35,756 bases of DNA from Thermoplasmatales archaeon (GCA_030672305.1 DAOVGR010000059.1:1-35756), one strand, 5' to 3'. Shown: positions 1 through 5,937, counted from the first letter of the stretch. Notes: generated by a model from the sequence alone, not told the origin. Program-made: numbers and translations.

Positions 1-115
1 AAGATCATGTGAAAGACTAGAAAACTATATGAATGACTGTATATATTTTGAAAAATTAGATAAAGAAAGTCAAATAGCAATTGCTATATCATACTATGAA
101 AGAAGAATTCAATAA
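1..115 (+). CDS. C-terminal end of a Cys4 array-family protein (partial)
   Basis: The reading frame is open from the left edge and stops with TAA at 113-115, which overlaps the ATG of the next gene (TAATG). The visible peptide begins R-S-C-E-R-L-E-N-Y, which matches the late C-x-x-L-x-x-F/Y element seen near the end of the proteins downstream. This is therefore probably another member of the same family whose P-P-C-K core lies outside the window. Its tail of about 28 residues after that element is longer than in most relatives. The array therefore extends to the left. Confidence 0.6.
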   Translation, partial: RSCERLENYMNDCIYFEKLDKESQIAIAISYYERRIQ

Positions 116-363
116 TGGAAAAAATAATATACTTAATTATATGTGGAGATTTCTATATATACACTATAATAGATGATTTTCTAAAATATAATCCCCCTTG
201 TAAAGAATGCCTTGTTCAACCTGCATGTTTAGAAGGTATAAGTCTTTATAAAAGTGGTAAGGAAAAGAAATTTTTCTGTTCTCATACAAGTGTATGTGAA
301 AAATTGAAAGAGTTTCTTGAGAATAATTATTTATTTGAAAAAATAGATATAAATAAAATATGA
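115..363 (+). CDS. Cys4 array-family small protein 1
   Basis: 82-residue protein of unknown function. The family core N-P-P-C-K-E-C-L-V-Q-P-A-C-L sits around residues 26-39 (C-x2-C-x5-C), followed by a variable stretch and a fourth conserved cysteine in V-C-E-K-L-K-E-F-L around residue 62. Two extra cysteines are present (I-C-G near residue 10 and F-C-S near 54). The N-terminus is a short beta-like segment rich in Ile and Tyr. Four cysteines spaced this way could bind zinc or an Fe-S cluster; that is inference. The start overlaps the upstream stop (TAATG), so translation is probably coupled. Confidence 0.8.
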   Translation: MEKIIYLIICGDFYIYTIIDDFLKYNPPCKECLVQPACLEGISLYKSGKEKKFFCSHTSVCEKLKEFLENNYLFEKIDINKI

Positions 364-377
364 AAGAGGTTATTAAA

Positions 378-656
378 ATGAGTATAGAAATGAGAAAAAT
401 CAAATATGAAAGTGATAAATTTTTTGGTATTATTATGGGAGAATCTCCACCAATAAATAATGTTTTAATATATACCAGATATAATAATTTTATGGAACAT
501 AACCCACCTTGTAAAAAATGTCTTATACAGAATATGTGTATAAGGGAAAATATAGAACATGAGACACTTGATTCACCACCAACTCATTTGTATATCAGAT
601 CATGTAAGGAGTTAAGGGATTTTATTGTCAATAGTAAAATCTTTTTTTGGGAATAA
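378..656 (+). CDS. Cys4 array-family small protein 2
   Basis: 92 residues from the ATG at 378, chosen because AAAGAGG lies 8 nt upstream; an in-frame ATG at 360 overlapping the previous stop is the alternative. It carries H-N-P-P-C-K-K-C-L-I-Q-N-M-C-I and a later S-C-K-E-L-R-D-F-I, so all four family cysteines are present. Its N-terminal part before the core is longer than in its neighbours. Function unknown. The stop TAA overlaps the next ATG (TAATG). Confidence 0.78.
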   Translation: MSIEMRKIKYESDKFFGIIMGESPPINNVLIYTRYNNFMEHNPPCKKCLIQNMCIRENIEHETLDSPPTHLYIRSCKELRDFIVNSKIFFWE

Positions 657-916
657 TGAAATCAATAAATTATTTTATGACATTTTTAATAGTACATATC
701 CATGATTCATTAGATAATTTTCTAAAATATAAGTCTCCGTGTAAAGAGTGTCTTGTCCAAAGTATGTGTTTAAATAAATACCCATCACGTGGTTATGATA
801 ATGGAAATATAATTATACGGATAGAATACTGTAAAGAATTAGAGTTATTTATTAAAGAAAATAAACATTTTCATAATTTATTTTTGGTGAGGGAAAGAAG
901 GCAATACAATGATTGA
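656..916 (+). CDS. Cys4 array-family small protein 3
   Basis: 86 residues from the ATG at 656. The core reads K-S-P-C-K-E-C-L-V-Q-S-M-C-L and the fourth cysteine is in Y-C-K-E-L-E-L-F-I. The first proline of the usual P-P-C is replaced by serine. It overlaps the following gene by 8 nt. Function unknown; same family and operon as its neighbours. Confidence 0.78.
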   Translation: MKSINYFMTFLIVHIHDSLDNFLKYKSPCKECLVQSMCLNKYPSRGYDNGNIIIRIEYCKELELFIKENKHFHNLFLVRERRQYND

Positions 917-1160
917 ATACTATATAGCATTGGGGAATGTTTATATTTATAATATGCCATTAGAAGAGTATATGAAATATAACCCACCATGTAAGGAATG
1001 TTTAATACAAACTATGTGCTTGGAATATATTGAAGATTATACTTCTATAGGTAGTAAAATGCTCATGGATACACTCGTTCCTAGAATACTTATAAAAGGA
1101 AATGCATGTGAAAATTTGAGAAAATTTTTAGAAAAAAATAAATCGTTTGGGAGTATATAA
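909..1160 (+). CDS. Cys4 array-family small protein 4
   Basis: 83 residues. It shows the typical order: an N-terminal hairpin-like segment with I-Y-N, then E-E-Y-M-K-Y-N-P-P-C-K-E-C-L-I-Q-T-M-C-L, a variable loop, and A-C-E-N-L-R-K-F-L. The loop between the third and fourth cysteines is longer than average for the array. GAGGGAAAG lies upstream of the ATG within the end of the preceding gene. Function unknown. Confidence 0.78.
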   Translation: MIEYYIALGNVYIYNMPLEEYMKYNPPCKECLIQTMCLEYIEDYTSIGSKMLMDTLVPRILIKGNACENLRKFLEKNKSFGSI

Positions 1161-1161
1161 T

Positions 1162-1317
1162 ATGATAGCTAAATATAAATGTTTAAAATGTAATTACAGA
1201 TGGGAGGGGAAACCTGGTCCAGTTATATGTCCTAAGTGTAGTCATGTATATGTTAAATGGTTAAATCTTAAAGAAGTATTAGATCAAATTGAACTTAAGA
1301 AATATTTTAAATTTTGA
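1162..1317 (+). CDS. Small zinc-ribbon protein
   Basis: 51 residues, starting one base after the stop of the previous gene. It has a classic zinc-ribbon arrangement: C-L-K-C at residues 7-10 and C-P-K-C at about 24-27, then a basic C-terminal helix rich in Leu and Lys. Such mini-ribbons are common in phages and often have no known role. It sits inside the Cys4 array but lacks the P-P-C-K core, so it is not a member. Confidence 0.7.
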   Translation: MIAKYKCLKCNYRWEGKPGPVICPKCSHVYVKWLNLKEVLDQIELKKYFKF

Positions 1318-1328
1318 AAGGGAATAAG

Positions 1329-1622
1329 ATGAATAAAAAGCTTAGTGAGTTATCAGAGAAATTTATAATTTATTATTCAGAAGATAATTATATTCATATT
1401 TATTCAACTCCTGTTGACAAAATATCAATAGATGAATTTATGAAATATGATGTACCATGTAAGGATTGTCTTGTTCAAAGTATGTGTATAACAGGACAAA
1501 ACAATATTAATGATATTTTTATAAAGGAAGGTATAAAGTTAAAATTATGTGAAAAAATGGAAAAATTTATTGATATAAACAGATTCCTTTTTAATCGGGT
1601 TAGTTTTGAAAAAGCATATTGA
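1329..1622 (+). CDS. Cys4 array-family small protein 5
   Basis: 97 residues from the ATG at 1329, preceded by GAAAGGG. The core is D-V-P-C-K-D-C-L-V-Q-S-M-C-I and the fourth cysteine is in L-C-E-K-M-E-K-F-I. N-terminal to the core it has an extension with Y-I-H-I-Y-S, giving the same predicted beta segment as in its relatives. Function unknown. Confidence 0.78.
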   Translation: MNKKLSELSEKFIIYYSEDNYIHIYSTPVDKISIDEFMKYDVPCKDCLVQSMCITGQNNINDIFIKEGIKLKLCEKMEKFIDINRFLFNRVSFEKAY

Positions 1623-1635
1623 AAGGATTATAAAA

Positions 1636-1851
1636 ATGTGGAAACATTATCAAATTGAAGAACCTGCAATTCAAGATCAGGGTTATAGTTTTCAAAGTAC
1701 TAGTCGATTTATGTATTGGTTTTATAAATTAACAGGTATAAAAAAAGTACGAGTTAATAAATATAACCAATACATTCCTGTTAGAAAAATAACAAAGGAA
1801 GATAAATATTTTTGTATTGAATTTTTAAAGAGAATATTGAAGAAAAAATGA
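1636..1851 (+). CDS. Hypothetical basic protein within the array
   Basis: 71 residues from the ATG at 1636, preceded by GAAAGGA. It is rich in Lys, Tyr and Phe (for example F-M-Y-W-F-Y-K-L-T-G) and ends with a run of lysines. It has a single cysteine and no P-P-C-K core, so it is not an array-family member. I do not recognise it. Its stop TGA overlaps the start of the next family member (ATGA), so the two are translationally coupled. Confidence 0.65.
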   Translation: MWKHYQIEEPAIQDQGYSFQSTSRFMYWFYKLTGIKKVRVNKYNQYIPVRKITKEDKYFCIEFLKRILKKK

Positions 1852-2075
1852 GAAAAATACTATATTCAGATGGTCTTAATAATTATATTTATATATACCA
1901 TAAACTAAATGTTTTTTTAAAAATTAGTCCTCCTTGTAAACAATGTTTAATTCAAAGTATGTGTTTAGAAGATATAGGTGATCTACTAGAGAACTTTGTA
2001 TGTATACAAATAAAATCATGTAACTTGTTAAAGGAATTTATAAAAAAAGAACAAAAAAAATTTAATCATATATAA
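1848..2075 (+). CDS. Cys4 array-family small protein 6
   Basis: 75 residues. The core is S-P-P-C-K-Q-C-L-I-Q-S-M-C-L, followed by a C-I-Q element and K-S-C-N-L-L-K-E-F-I with the fourth family cysteine. It begins inside the previous stop (ATGA). The N-terminal Y-I-Y-I-Y segment matches the beta-like start of the family. Function unknown. Confidence 0.78.
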   Translation: MRKILYSDGLNNYIYIYHKLNVFLKISPPCKQCLIQSMCLEDIGDLLENFVCIQIKSCNLLKEFIKKEQKKFNHI

Positions 2076-2087
2076 GAAAGGAACAAA

Positions 2088-2594
2088 ATGAAATCAATAA
2101 AAATAAATAAACATAAAATCTATTATCAAATAGGTTATAGAACTCTTATATATGAGAGGACTATAGAAGAATTTATGGAGTTTAATCCTCCATGTAAAGA
2201 ATGTATTGTTCAAGCTGTTTGTGTAAGTTATACTCATCCCATATATGTAGAATATAAAGATGCTACACATGAAGAGTTTTTATTAATAGAAATTAATGGA
2301 TGTAAAAAATTAAATGAATTTATTTATGGGAATCCATCTTTTTATATATATGATGATGAACCAAGAAGAAGAAAAGGAAAAGAAAAGGAGATAACAATGA
2401 ACAGATTAAGAGACCCCGAACCTAATGAAATAAACACACCAGAATTTAATACTATTTGGGAATGTATCAAACATTGGGATATTGGTTTACCTTATGATAT
2501 TACTGTTGATGGTGGGCAACTATATAGCGGTGCTACAAAAAATCATGTTGTTGCTATTTTAGATGCTTTACGAAAAAATAAAATAATTAAGTGA
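2088..2594 (+). CDS. Cys4 array-family protein 7 fused to a second small domain
   Basis: 168 residues, about twice the family length. Residues 1-90 are a normal member (F-N-P-P-C-K-E-C-I-V-Q-A-V-C-V and later G-C-K-K-L-N-E-F-I). From residue 104 a different domain begins (M-N-R-L-R-D-P-E-P-N-E-I), ending in L-Y-S-G-A-T-K-N-H-V, a pattern I have seen in short free-standing phage proteins. The linker codons contain AAAAGGAG 6 nt before that internal ATG (2397), so a separate 65-residue product from 2397-2594 is likely as well. This looks like two genes merged by loss of a stop. Function unknown. Confidence 0.75.
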   Translation: MKSIKINKHKIYYQIGYRTLIYERTIEEFMEFNPPCKECIVQAVCVSYTHPIYVEYKDATHEEFLLIEINGCKKLNEFIYGNPSFYIYDDEPRRRKGKEKEITMNRLRDPEPNEINTPEFNTIWECIKHWDIGLPYDITVDGGQLYSGATKNHVVAILDALRKNKIIK

Positions 2595-2605
2595 AAGGGA
2601 AAATA

Positions 2606-2827
2606 ATGGCACCACATTTTAGATTATTTGGAACTTATTGTATCTTATATAATCAAACAATAGAAGAATTTATGGAATTTAATCCTCCATGTAAAGAATG
2701 TCTTGTTCAAAGTATGTGTTTAAAATATTATAATGATATATCACCACCATGGATAAGAACTAGATTATGTGCAAACTTAAATGAATTTATTCTTGCAAAT
2801 AAATTTATAGAAATGACATTAGGATAA
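2606..2827 (+). CDS. Cys4 array-family small protein 8
   Basis: 73 residues from the ATG at 2606 (GAAAGGG upstream). The core region E-E-F-M-E-F-N-P-P-C-K-E-C is nearly identical to that of protein 7, suggesting a recent duplication. L-C-A-N-L-N-E-F-I supplies the fourth cysteine. Function unknown. Confidence 0.78.
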   Translation: MAPHFRLFGTYCILYNQTIEEFMEFNPPCKECLVQSMCLKYYNDISPPWIRTRLCANLNEFILANKFIEMTLG

Positions 2828-2837
2828 AGGAGAAATA

Positions 2838-3077
2838 ATGGATAAGGAAATGACACAACTAATTGTAATCAATAAAGCTACTGCTATTTGTATATATAAA
2901 AAATCTGAAAAGGAATTTATAAGAACCAATCCTATATGTAAAGAATGTTTAGTTCAATCTATGTGTATAAAGGAGTTACGAAGCGGATATGGTATAAAAG
3001 TAAGAGTATGTGAAAGATTATATGAACATCTACAAATGGTTAAAAAGAATGATAAGAATTTAATCAAGTTTAAATAA
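2838..3077 (+). CDS. Cys4 array-family small protein 9
   Basis: 79 residues, with AAAGGAG just before the ATG. The core is N-P-I-C-K-E-C-L-V-Q-S-M-C-I; the fourth cysteine is in V-C-E-R-L-Y-E-H-L, where His replaces the usual Phe. The tail is lysine-rich. It is one of the more divergent members outside the core. Function unknown. Confidence 0.78.
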   Translation: MDKEMTQLIVINKATAICIYKKSEKEFIRTNPICKECLVQSMCIKELRSGYGIKVRVCERLYEHLQMVKKNDKNLIKFK

Positions 3078-3087
3078 AGGAGAAAAA

Positions 3088-3462
3088 ATGCTATATTACA
3101 TAAATAATTTATCAATAGATAAAATAACACCATATCATAGGAAAGAGAAGCTAGCTAATATTAGATCAACAAATGGATATAAATTTTTAAGAGCTGATAT
3201 TGAGAAAAACGGTATTAAGGATCCAATTCTAATTAGGAATGTAAAAGGAGTTCTTCAAGTTCATGTTGGTGAACAACGATTACTTATAGCTGAACAAATG
3301 GGATTAAAAACTTTAAGGTCATTTGTTTATAATGAATATGATGGGATTTATACTCAACAGATTAATGAGATTGAAGATATAATTAAACGCTTTCAAGATA
3401 TTACAGTTCCCACTTGTGATTGTATTTTTAGATATATAAAACATAGCCAAATAAAACTTTAG
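3088..3462 (+). CDS. ParB/Srx-like fold protein
   Basis: 124 residues. Residues 33-80 resemble the ParB N-terminal (ParB/sulfiredoxin) fold: L-R-A-D-I-E-K-N-G-I-K-D-P-I-L-I-R, then H-V-G-E-Q-R-L-L-I-A at about 59-68, corresponding to the G-E-R-R box that binds CTP or ATP in relatives. There is no HTH DNA-binding domain, so it is not a full ParB. Phage proteins of this kind include small nucleases and modifiers; the actual activity cannot be told. It is co-transcribed with the Cys4 array, with AAAGGAG before its ATG. Confidence 0.65.
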   Translation: MLYYINNLSIDKITPYHRKEKLANIRSTNGYKFLRADIEKNGIKDPILIRNVKGVLQVHVGEQRLLIAEQMGLKTLRSFVYNEYDGIYTQQINEIEDIIKRFQDITVPTCDCIFRYIKHSQIKL

Positions 3463-3473
3463 GAGAATAGAAA

Positions 3474-3731
3474 ATGAAAGATAGTGAATATACATGTTAT
3501 AAATGTAAAGGAACTGGAAACTCTAGTGTATGTGTAAAAAGTCCCCACTTTTATGAATGTTTAGTTAAGTGTCCTATATGTAAAGGAACTGGAAAATTGG
3601 ATTGGATTAGTAATATTATAGAACCTAAAAATAATGGTAAGCTTGAAGTTGATATTCTAGTTAAACCCATTAAACCTATTGAGATGATTAAATTAGATTT
3701 TATAATAGATACGAAAGGTGTTGTAAAATGA
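3474..3731 (+). CDS. DnaJ-type zinc-finger small protein
   Basis: 85 residues with two C-x2-C-x-G-x-G knuckles: C-Y-K-C-K-G-T-G near residue 8 and C-P-I-C-K-G-T-G-K-L-D-W-I near 35. These are the repeats of the DnaJ/Hsp40 cysteine-rich domain, but no J domain is present. A related protein with the same G-K-L-D-W-I signature is at 4671-4856. It could bind nucleic acid or an unfolded protein; the role is unknown. Its stop overlaps the ATG of the last array member (ATGA). Confidence 0.7.
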   Translation: MKDSEYTCYKCKGTGNSSVCVKSPHFYECLVKCPICKGTGKLDWISNIIEPKNNGKLEVDILVKPIKPIEMIKLDFIIDTKGVVK

Positions 3732-3940
3732 ATAGTACATTATTTTTTTCAATTGTTAATAAGACAGTGTTTATACATAGAAGAACAGAAGCTCAATTTA
3801 TGAGTTATAATCCGCCATGTAAAAAATGCTTACTTAGATGTATTTGTGTATCAGAAGTGGATAATTATCTTTATAAATCAGGATATAAACTATACTTAAA
3901 AGAAGGATGTGATAAAATATTTGAATTTCTTGAAAAATAG
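3728..3940 (+). CDS. Cys4 array-family small protein 10
   Basis: 70 residues and the last member of the array. The core reads N-P-P-C-K-K-C-L-L-R-C-I-C-V, so the usual Q-S-M is replaced by R-C-I and one extra cysteine is gained. G-C-D-K-I-F-E-F-L supplies the fourth cysteine. The TAG stop is part of a TAGAACAAA motif and is followed by a terminator hairpin, marking the operon end. Function unknown. Confidence 0.78.
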   Translation: MNSTLFFSIVNKTVFIHRRTEAQFMSYNPPCKKCLLRCICVSEVDNYLYKSGYKLYLKEGCDKIFEFLEK

Positions 3941-3945
3941 AACAA

Positions 3946-3983
3946 AAAAAGAGTGAGAAACTAAACTAAAACTCACTCTTTTT
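3946..3983. terminator. Bidirectional hairpin terminator
   Basis: AAAAAGAGTGAG (3946-3957) pairs with CTCACTCTTTTT (3972-3983) across a 14-nt loop, a 12-bp stem with U-tracts in both directions. It lies between the convergent genes ending at 3940 (+) and 4035 (-). Confidence 0.85.
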
Positions 3984-3998
3984 CCAAAGGAAGTAATA

Positions 3999-4058
3999 AT
4001 GAAAATAAATCAAATAATAGTAAAAGAGACTTCTTTAGAATATAACCGAATGAGATAA
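3999..4058 (+). CDS. Possible 19-residue peptide
   Basis: An ATG follows AAAGGAAG at normal spacing and opens a 19-codon frame that overlaps the 3' end of the minus-strand J-domain gene. It lies downstream of a terminator. The ribosome-binding site is good but nothing else supports it; it may be a truncated gene end or chance. Confidence 0.25.
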   Translation: MKINQIIVKETSLEYNRMR

Positions 4059-4403
4059 GAGTAAATCATAAGCTTTTTTCACGCGTATGAAATCTTCATT
4101 TTTTCCACCAAGATCAGGATGAACTTTTTTTATTTTAAATCTGAATCTGCTTTTTAATTCTTTTTTACTAATAGGTTTATCACTGTTGAATCCAAATTCA
4201 CCAGCGGCTCTGGCAATCTCTAGAAATTTATATACTTCAGCTATATTCCCAGATGTTCGTTTTCGGTTTGGTTTGGGTCTTTTTAATGATAAAATTATAT
4301 CACCAATCAGATCTACTAATAAAGCGACTGATTTGAAAATAATGTATATAACTGCTATTGTAAAACCTATTGTTAGATAACCTACAAATATTTCCCAATT
4401 CAT
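4035..4403 (-). CDS. Membrane-anchored J-domain protein
   Basis: 122 residues from the ATG at 4403, chosen because AGGGAGG lies just upstream. Residues 5-40 are hydrophobic (one or two membrane helices), followed by a basic linker. Residues 75-120 form a J domain with H-P-D at 95-97 and helix IV A-Y-D-L-L-L. J domains stimulate the ATPase of DnaK/Hsp70, so this could recruit the host chaperone to the inner membrane. It lacks the Gly/Phe and zinc domains of DnaJ, but two small DnaJ-type zinc-finger proteins are encoded nearby (3474-3731 and 4671-4856). Confidence 0.75.
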   Translation of the reverse strand: MNWEIFVGYLTIGFTIAVIYIIFKSVALLVDLIGDIILSLKRPKPNRKRTSGNIAEVYKFLEIARAAGEFGFNSDKPISKKELKSRFRFKIKKVHPDLGGKNEDFIRVKKAYDLLLSHSVIF

Positions 4404-4422
4404 AATAGTCCTCCCTATAAAG

Positions 4423-4563
4423 TTAACCTGTGAATATTTTATACCATCCATAGACCCATGGTATGATGAATAAACAAGCAAATATAATAAATCCACTTGC
4501 TATATAACAAAGTATTTTTGTGTCTCTAATTTCTTCTTTTGACCAACCTATTTTTAAAAGCAT
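4423..4563 (-). CDS. Small membrane protein
   Basis: 46 residues with GAAGGAG upstream of the ATG at 4563. A short charged N-terminus (W-S-K-E-E-I-R-D) precedes one hydrophobic helix of about 24 residues ending in P-W-V-Y-G-W-Y. It starts the minus-strand unit that continues into the J-domain gene 20 nt downstream. Function unknown. Confidence 0.6.
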   Translation of the reverse strand: MLLKIGWSKEEIRDTKILCYIASGFIIFACLFIIPWVYGWYKIFTG

Positions 4564-4608
4564 TTTTATTCTCCTTCTTAAAAATAATTAAACTAAAATA
4601 TATATCTT

Positions 4609-4627
4609 CAATTATTAATATATATAG
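4609..4627 (-). promoter_or_regulatory. Recurrent TA-rich element, copy 1
   Basis: On the minus strand this reads CTATATATATTAATAATTG, one mismatch from the 19-bp element found upstream of other minus-strand gene clusters. It lies about 46 nt before the start codon at 4563. A phage promoter resembling a T4-late-type TATA box is plausible; no -35 box is evident. Confidence 0.5.
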
Positions 4628-4670
4628 AATATTAATTAATAAATGGGAACAAATTATAAAGGAGAATAAT

Positions 4671-4856
4671 ATGCTAACTGAAGAATATAGTGAATTCATA
4701 TGTAAAGAATGTCATGGAACTGGTAGAGTTAGAATATTAAATAGTCGAAGAAGGATATTAATGGTAACTTGCCCAAAATGTTATGGACTTGGTAAACTTG
4801 ATTGGATTGAATACATAACAGGAGAACGGCATGAAACTAAAAATAAAAATAGATAA
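4671..4856 (+). CDS. DnaJ-type zinc-finger small protein
   Basis: 61 residues from the ATG at 4671 with AAAGGAG upstream. It has C-K-E-C-H-G-T-G near residue 11 and C-P-K-C-Y-G-L-G-K-L-D-W-I near residue 36, the same layout as the protein at 3474-3731. The two are probably paralogues. It stands alone between two minus-strand units and is followed by a terminator. It may bind zinc; the role is unknown. Confidence 0.7.
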   Translation: MLTEEYSEFICKECHGTGRVRILNSRRRILMVTCPKCYGLGKLDWIEYITGERHETKNKNR

Positions 4857-4865
4857 TTTTAGTAA

Positions 4866-4906
4866 AAAAACAGTATGAAATTCATAATAAATCTCATACT
4901 GTTTTT
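4866..4906. terminator. Bidirectional hairpin terminator
   Basis: CAGTATGA (4871-4878) pairs with TCATACTG (4894-4901), flanked by an A-tract on the left and TTTTT on the right. It serves the convergent genes ending at 4856 (+) and 4910 (-). Confidence 0.85.
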
Positions 4907-4909
4907 AAT

Positions 4910-5047
4910 CTATCGTTCAACAAATAAAGATAGATAGCATGCATATTTTGCATCTAAAAGATGTGGATTGGCATACCAACAATTAAGAACTTCTGTTAAA
5001 GCTCTCATTCTATCTTTGCGAATTTGTTTTCTTGTAAGTTTTCTCAT
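4910..5047 (-). CDS. Hypothetical small protein
   Basis: 45 residues with AAAGGAGG before the ATG at 5047. The first 15 residues are strongly basic (M-R-K-L-T-R-K-Q-I-R-K-D-R); the rest contains N-C-W-Y-A-N-P and Y-A-C-Y-L. It is the last gene of a minus-strand unit ending at the terminator at 4866-4906. I do not recognise it. Confidence 0.6.
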   Translation of the reverse strand: MRKLTRKQIRKDRMRALTEVLNCWYANPHLLDAKYACYLSLFVER

Positions 5048-5061
5048 TATGCCTCCTTTAT

Positions 5062-5529
5062 TTAAACAACACAATCATCATCTTCTGGTGAATTTGAATC
5101 AAGAAGATTATCTAAAAATTCTGTTATACCCCTCTCTTTATCTTCTTCTAAGGGATTATAAAACTCCCTTTCGTCAGAGAAGTTTGAAGGTCTATTACCA
5201 ATAGTTTTGCTATCTGAATTCATAATAGGTGATAATTCACCTCCATGCCATGACTGCATCGCTCCTGCCTTTATAACTTCATCTCTATCAATCTTCCGGT
5301 ATTTTTTCCCAAATCTTTGATATATTATTATCATCTGCTCCATATATTCCTTAATCAAATCACTTATAGCTTTAATTGACTCAAGTCGTATATTTATACT
5401 TGAAGCAAATCTCTCTTTATGATAATATTCTGCGGGGTTATGGTCTGCTATTAACCTTGCATAATTTAATAAATTTCTTTGTGCTTCTTTAAAAGATAGC
5501 ATGCCTGGTATCGTTTTAATTTCAATCAT
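5062..5529 (-). CDS. Hypothetical protein
   Basis: 155 residues. The N-terminal two thirds are predicted helical with charged and aromatic residues (N-L-L-N-Y-A-R-L-I-A and Y-M-E-Q-M-I-I-I-Y-Q-R-F); the C-terminus is acidic and ends D-D-D-C-V-V. No signal peptide or known motif is visible. Its ATG overlaps the end of the upstream gene by 8 nt. Function unknown. Confidence 0.7.
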   Translation of the reverse strand: MIEIKTIPGMLSFKEAQRNLLNYARLIADHNPAEYYHKERFASSINIRLESIKAISDLIKEYMEQMIIIYQRFGKKYRKIDRDEVIKAGAMQSWHGGELSPIMNSDSKTIGNRPSNFSDEREFYNPLEEDKERGITEFLDNLLDSNSPEDDDCVV

Positions 5530-5689
5530 TTTCCTTCTCCTTTTTTATTTCTTCCCAGTAATCAATTGCTGCTGTAATACCACCTCCAAATCCAGCAAGC
5601 GTCATTGCTTTACCAATTGTTGGTCCTTCAACGATTGTGGGTGATTCGTTTTTTGCTAGCCAATGAATCTTGAATTTTTTGTTTTCCAT
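5522..5689 (-). CDS. Hypothetical small protein
   Basis: 55 residues from the ATG at 5689, with AAAGGAGG upstream. It contains H-W-L-A-K-N-E-S-P, then a Gly-rich stretch (L-A-G-F-G-G-G-I-T-A-A) and a charged tail. It is the first protein gene of the minus-strand unit 5689-4910 and overlaps the next gene by 8 nt. Function unknown. Confidence 0.6.
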   Translation of the reverse strand: MENKKFKIHWLAKNESPTIVEGPTIGKAMTLAGFGGGITAAIDYWEEIKKEKEND

Positions 5690-5730
5690 AATAAATTAAA
5701 CCTCCTTTAAAAGTTATAATAGTTTCTAAT

Positions 5731-5749
5731 CATTTATTAATATATATAG
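5731..5749 (-). promoter_or_regulatory. Recurrent TA-rich element, copy 2
   Basis: Exact 19-bp copy, minus-strand reading CTATATATATTAATAAATG, about 41 nt upstream of the start codon at 5689. The same sequence occurs at 19618-19636 and 28006-28024, each just upstream of a minus-strand cluster. Confidence 0.6.
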
Positions 5750-5773
5750 TAGGTTTGTTAAAAAATAGAACAA

Positions 5774-5856
5774 AAAACTTGGCGGGATTTGAACCCGCTA
5801 CCTTTTGGGCGTGTCCCAAACGCTCTCTTAAAAAATACCAAATGAGCTACAAGTTT
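5774..5856 (-). tRNA. tRNA or tRNA-like gene, anticodon uncertain, no encoded CCA
   Basis: The minus strand folds as a cloverleaf: acceptor AAACTTG/CAAGTTT (7 of 7 pairs), T8-A9, D stem GCTC/GAGC, T stem GCGGG/CCCGC with loop TTCAAAT, and a 5-nt variable loop AGGTA. Two features are abnormal. The D loop is 18 nt, as if about 10 nt had been inserted after T-T-T-G-G-T-A. The best anticodon stem TTTGG/CCAAA encloses GACACGC, giving CAC (Val) at 34-36 but A instead of the near-universal U33. The alternative loop TTTGGGA would read proline (UGG) but has a poor stem. No CCA is encoded; the phage carries a CCA-adding enzyme at 26604-27968. Confidence 0.7.
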
Positions 5857-5863
5857 AACTTAT

Positions 5864-5882
5864 CATTTATTTATATATATAA
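5864..5882 (-). promoter_or_regulatory. Recurrent TA-rich element, variant next to the tRNA
   Basis: Reads TTATATATATAAATAAATG on the minus strand, two mismatches from the 19-bp element. It ends 8 nt before the 5' end of the tRNA gene. It contains TATAAATA, which equals the T4 late-promoter core. Confidence 0.45.
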
Positions 5883-5904
5883 AGAACTTTTCTTTAAATA
5901 ATTT

Positions 5905-5913
5905 TAGAACAAA
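5905..5913 (+). promoter_or_regulatory. TAGAACAAA motif, representative copy
   Basis: One of ten intergenic or gene-end copies of TAGAACAAA, starting at 3938, 5766, 5905, 6926, 17201, 18456, 19665, 20681, 28063 and 28625. Seven precede a plus-strand gene by tens of bases; the copies at 3938 and 18456 abut terminator hairpins. It could be a phage promoter or start-site element, or an RNA-processing site. Confidence 0.5.
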
Positions 5914-5937
5914 TAAATAATAAGATAGGTGGTTAAA

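Noticed and set aside
164-403. Minus-strand hydrophobic frame opposite array members 1 and 2
   Set aside because: It is antisense to two well supported genes and its hydrophobicity comes from AT-rich complement codons.
3088-3462. True ParB partition system
   Set aside because: Only the ParB/Srx-like fold is present; there is no HTH domain, no ParA and no parS-like repeats nearby.
115-3940. Repeated similar DNA segments as a CRISPR array or tandem DNA repeat
   Set aside because: Similarity is at the protein level in separate complete genes; spacing and DNA sequence vary and no short regular repeat exists.
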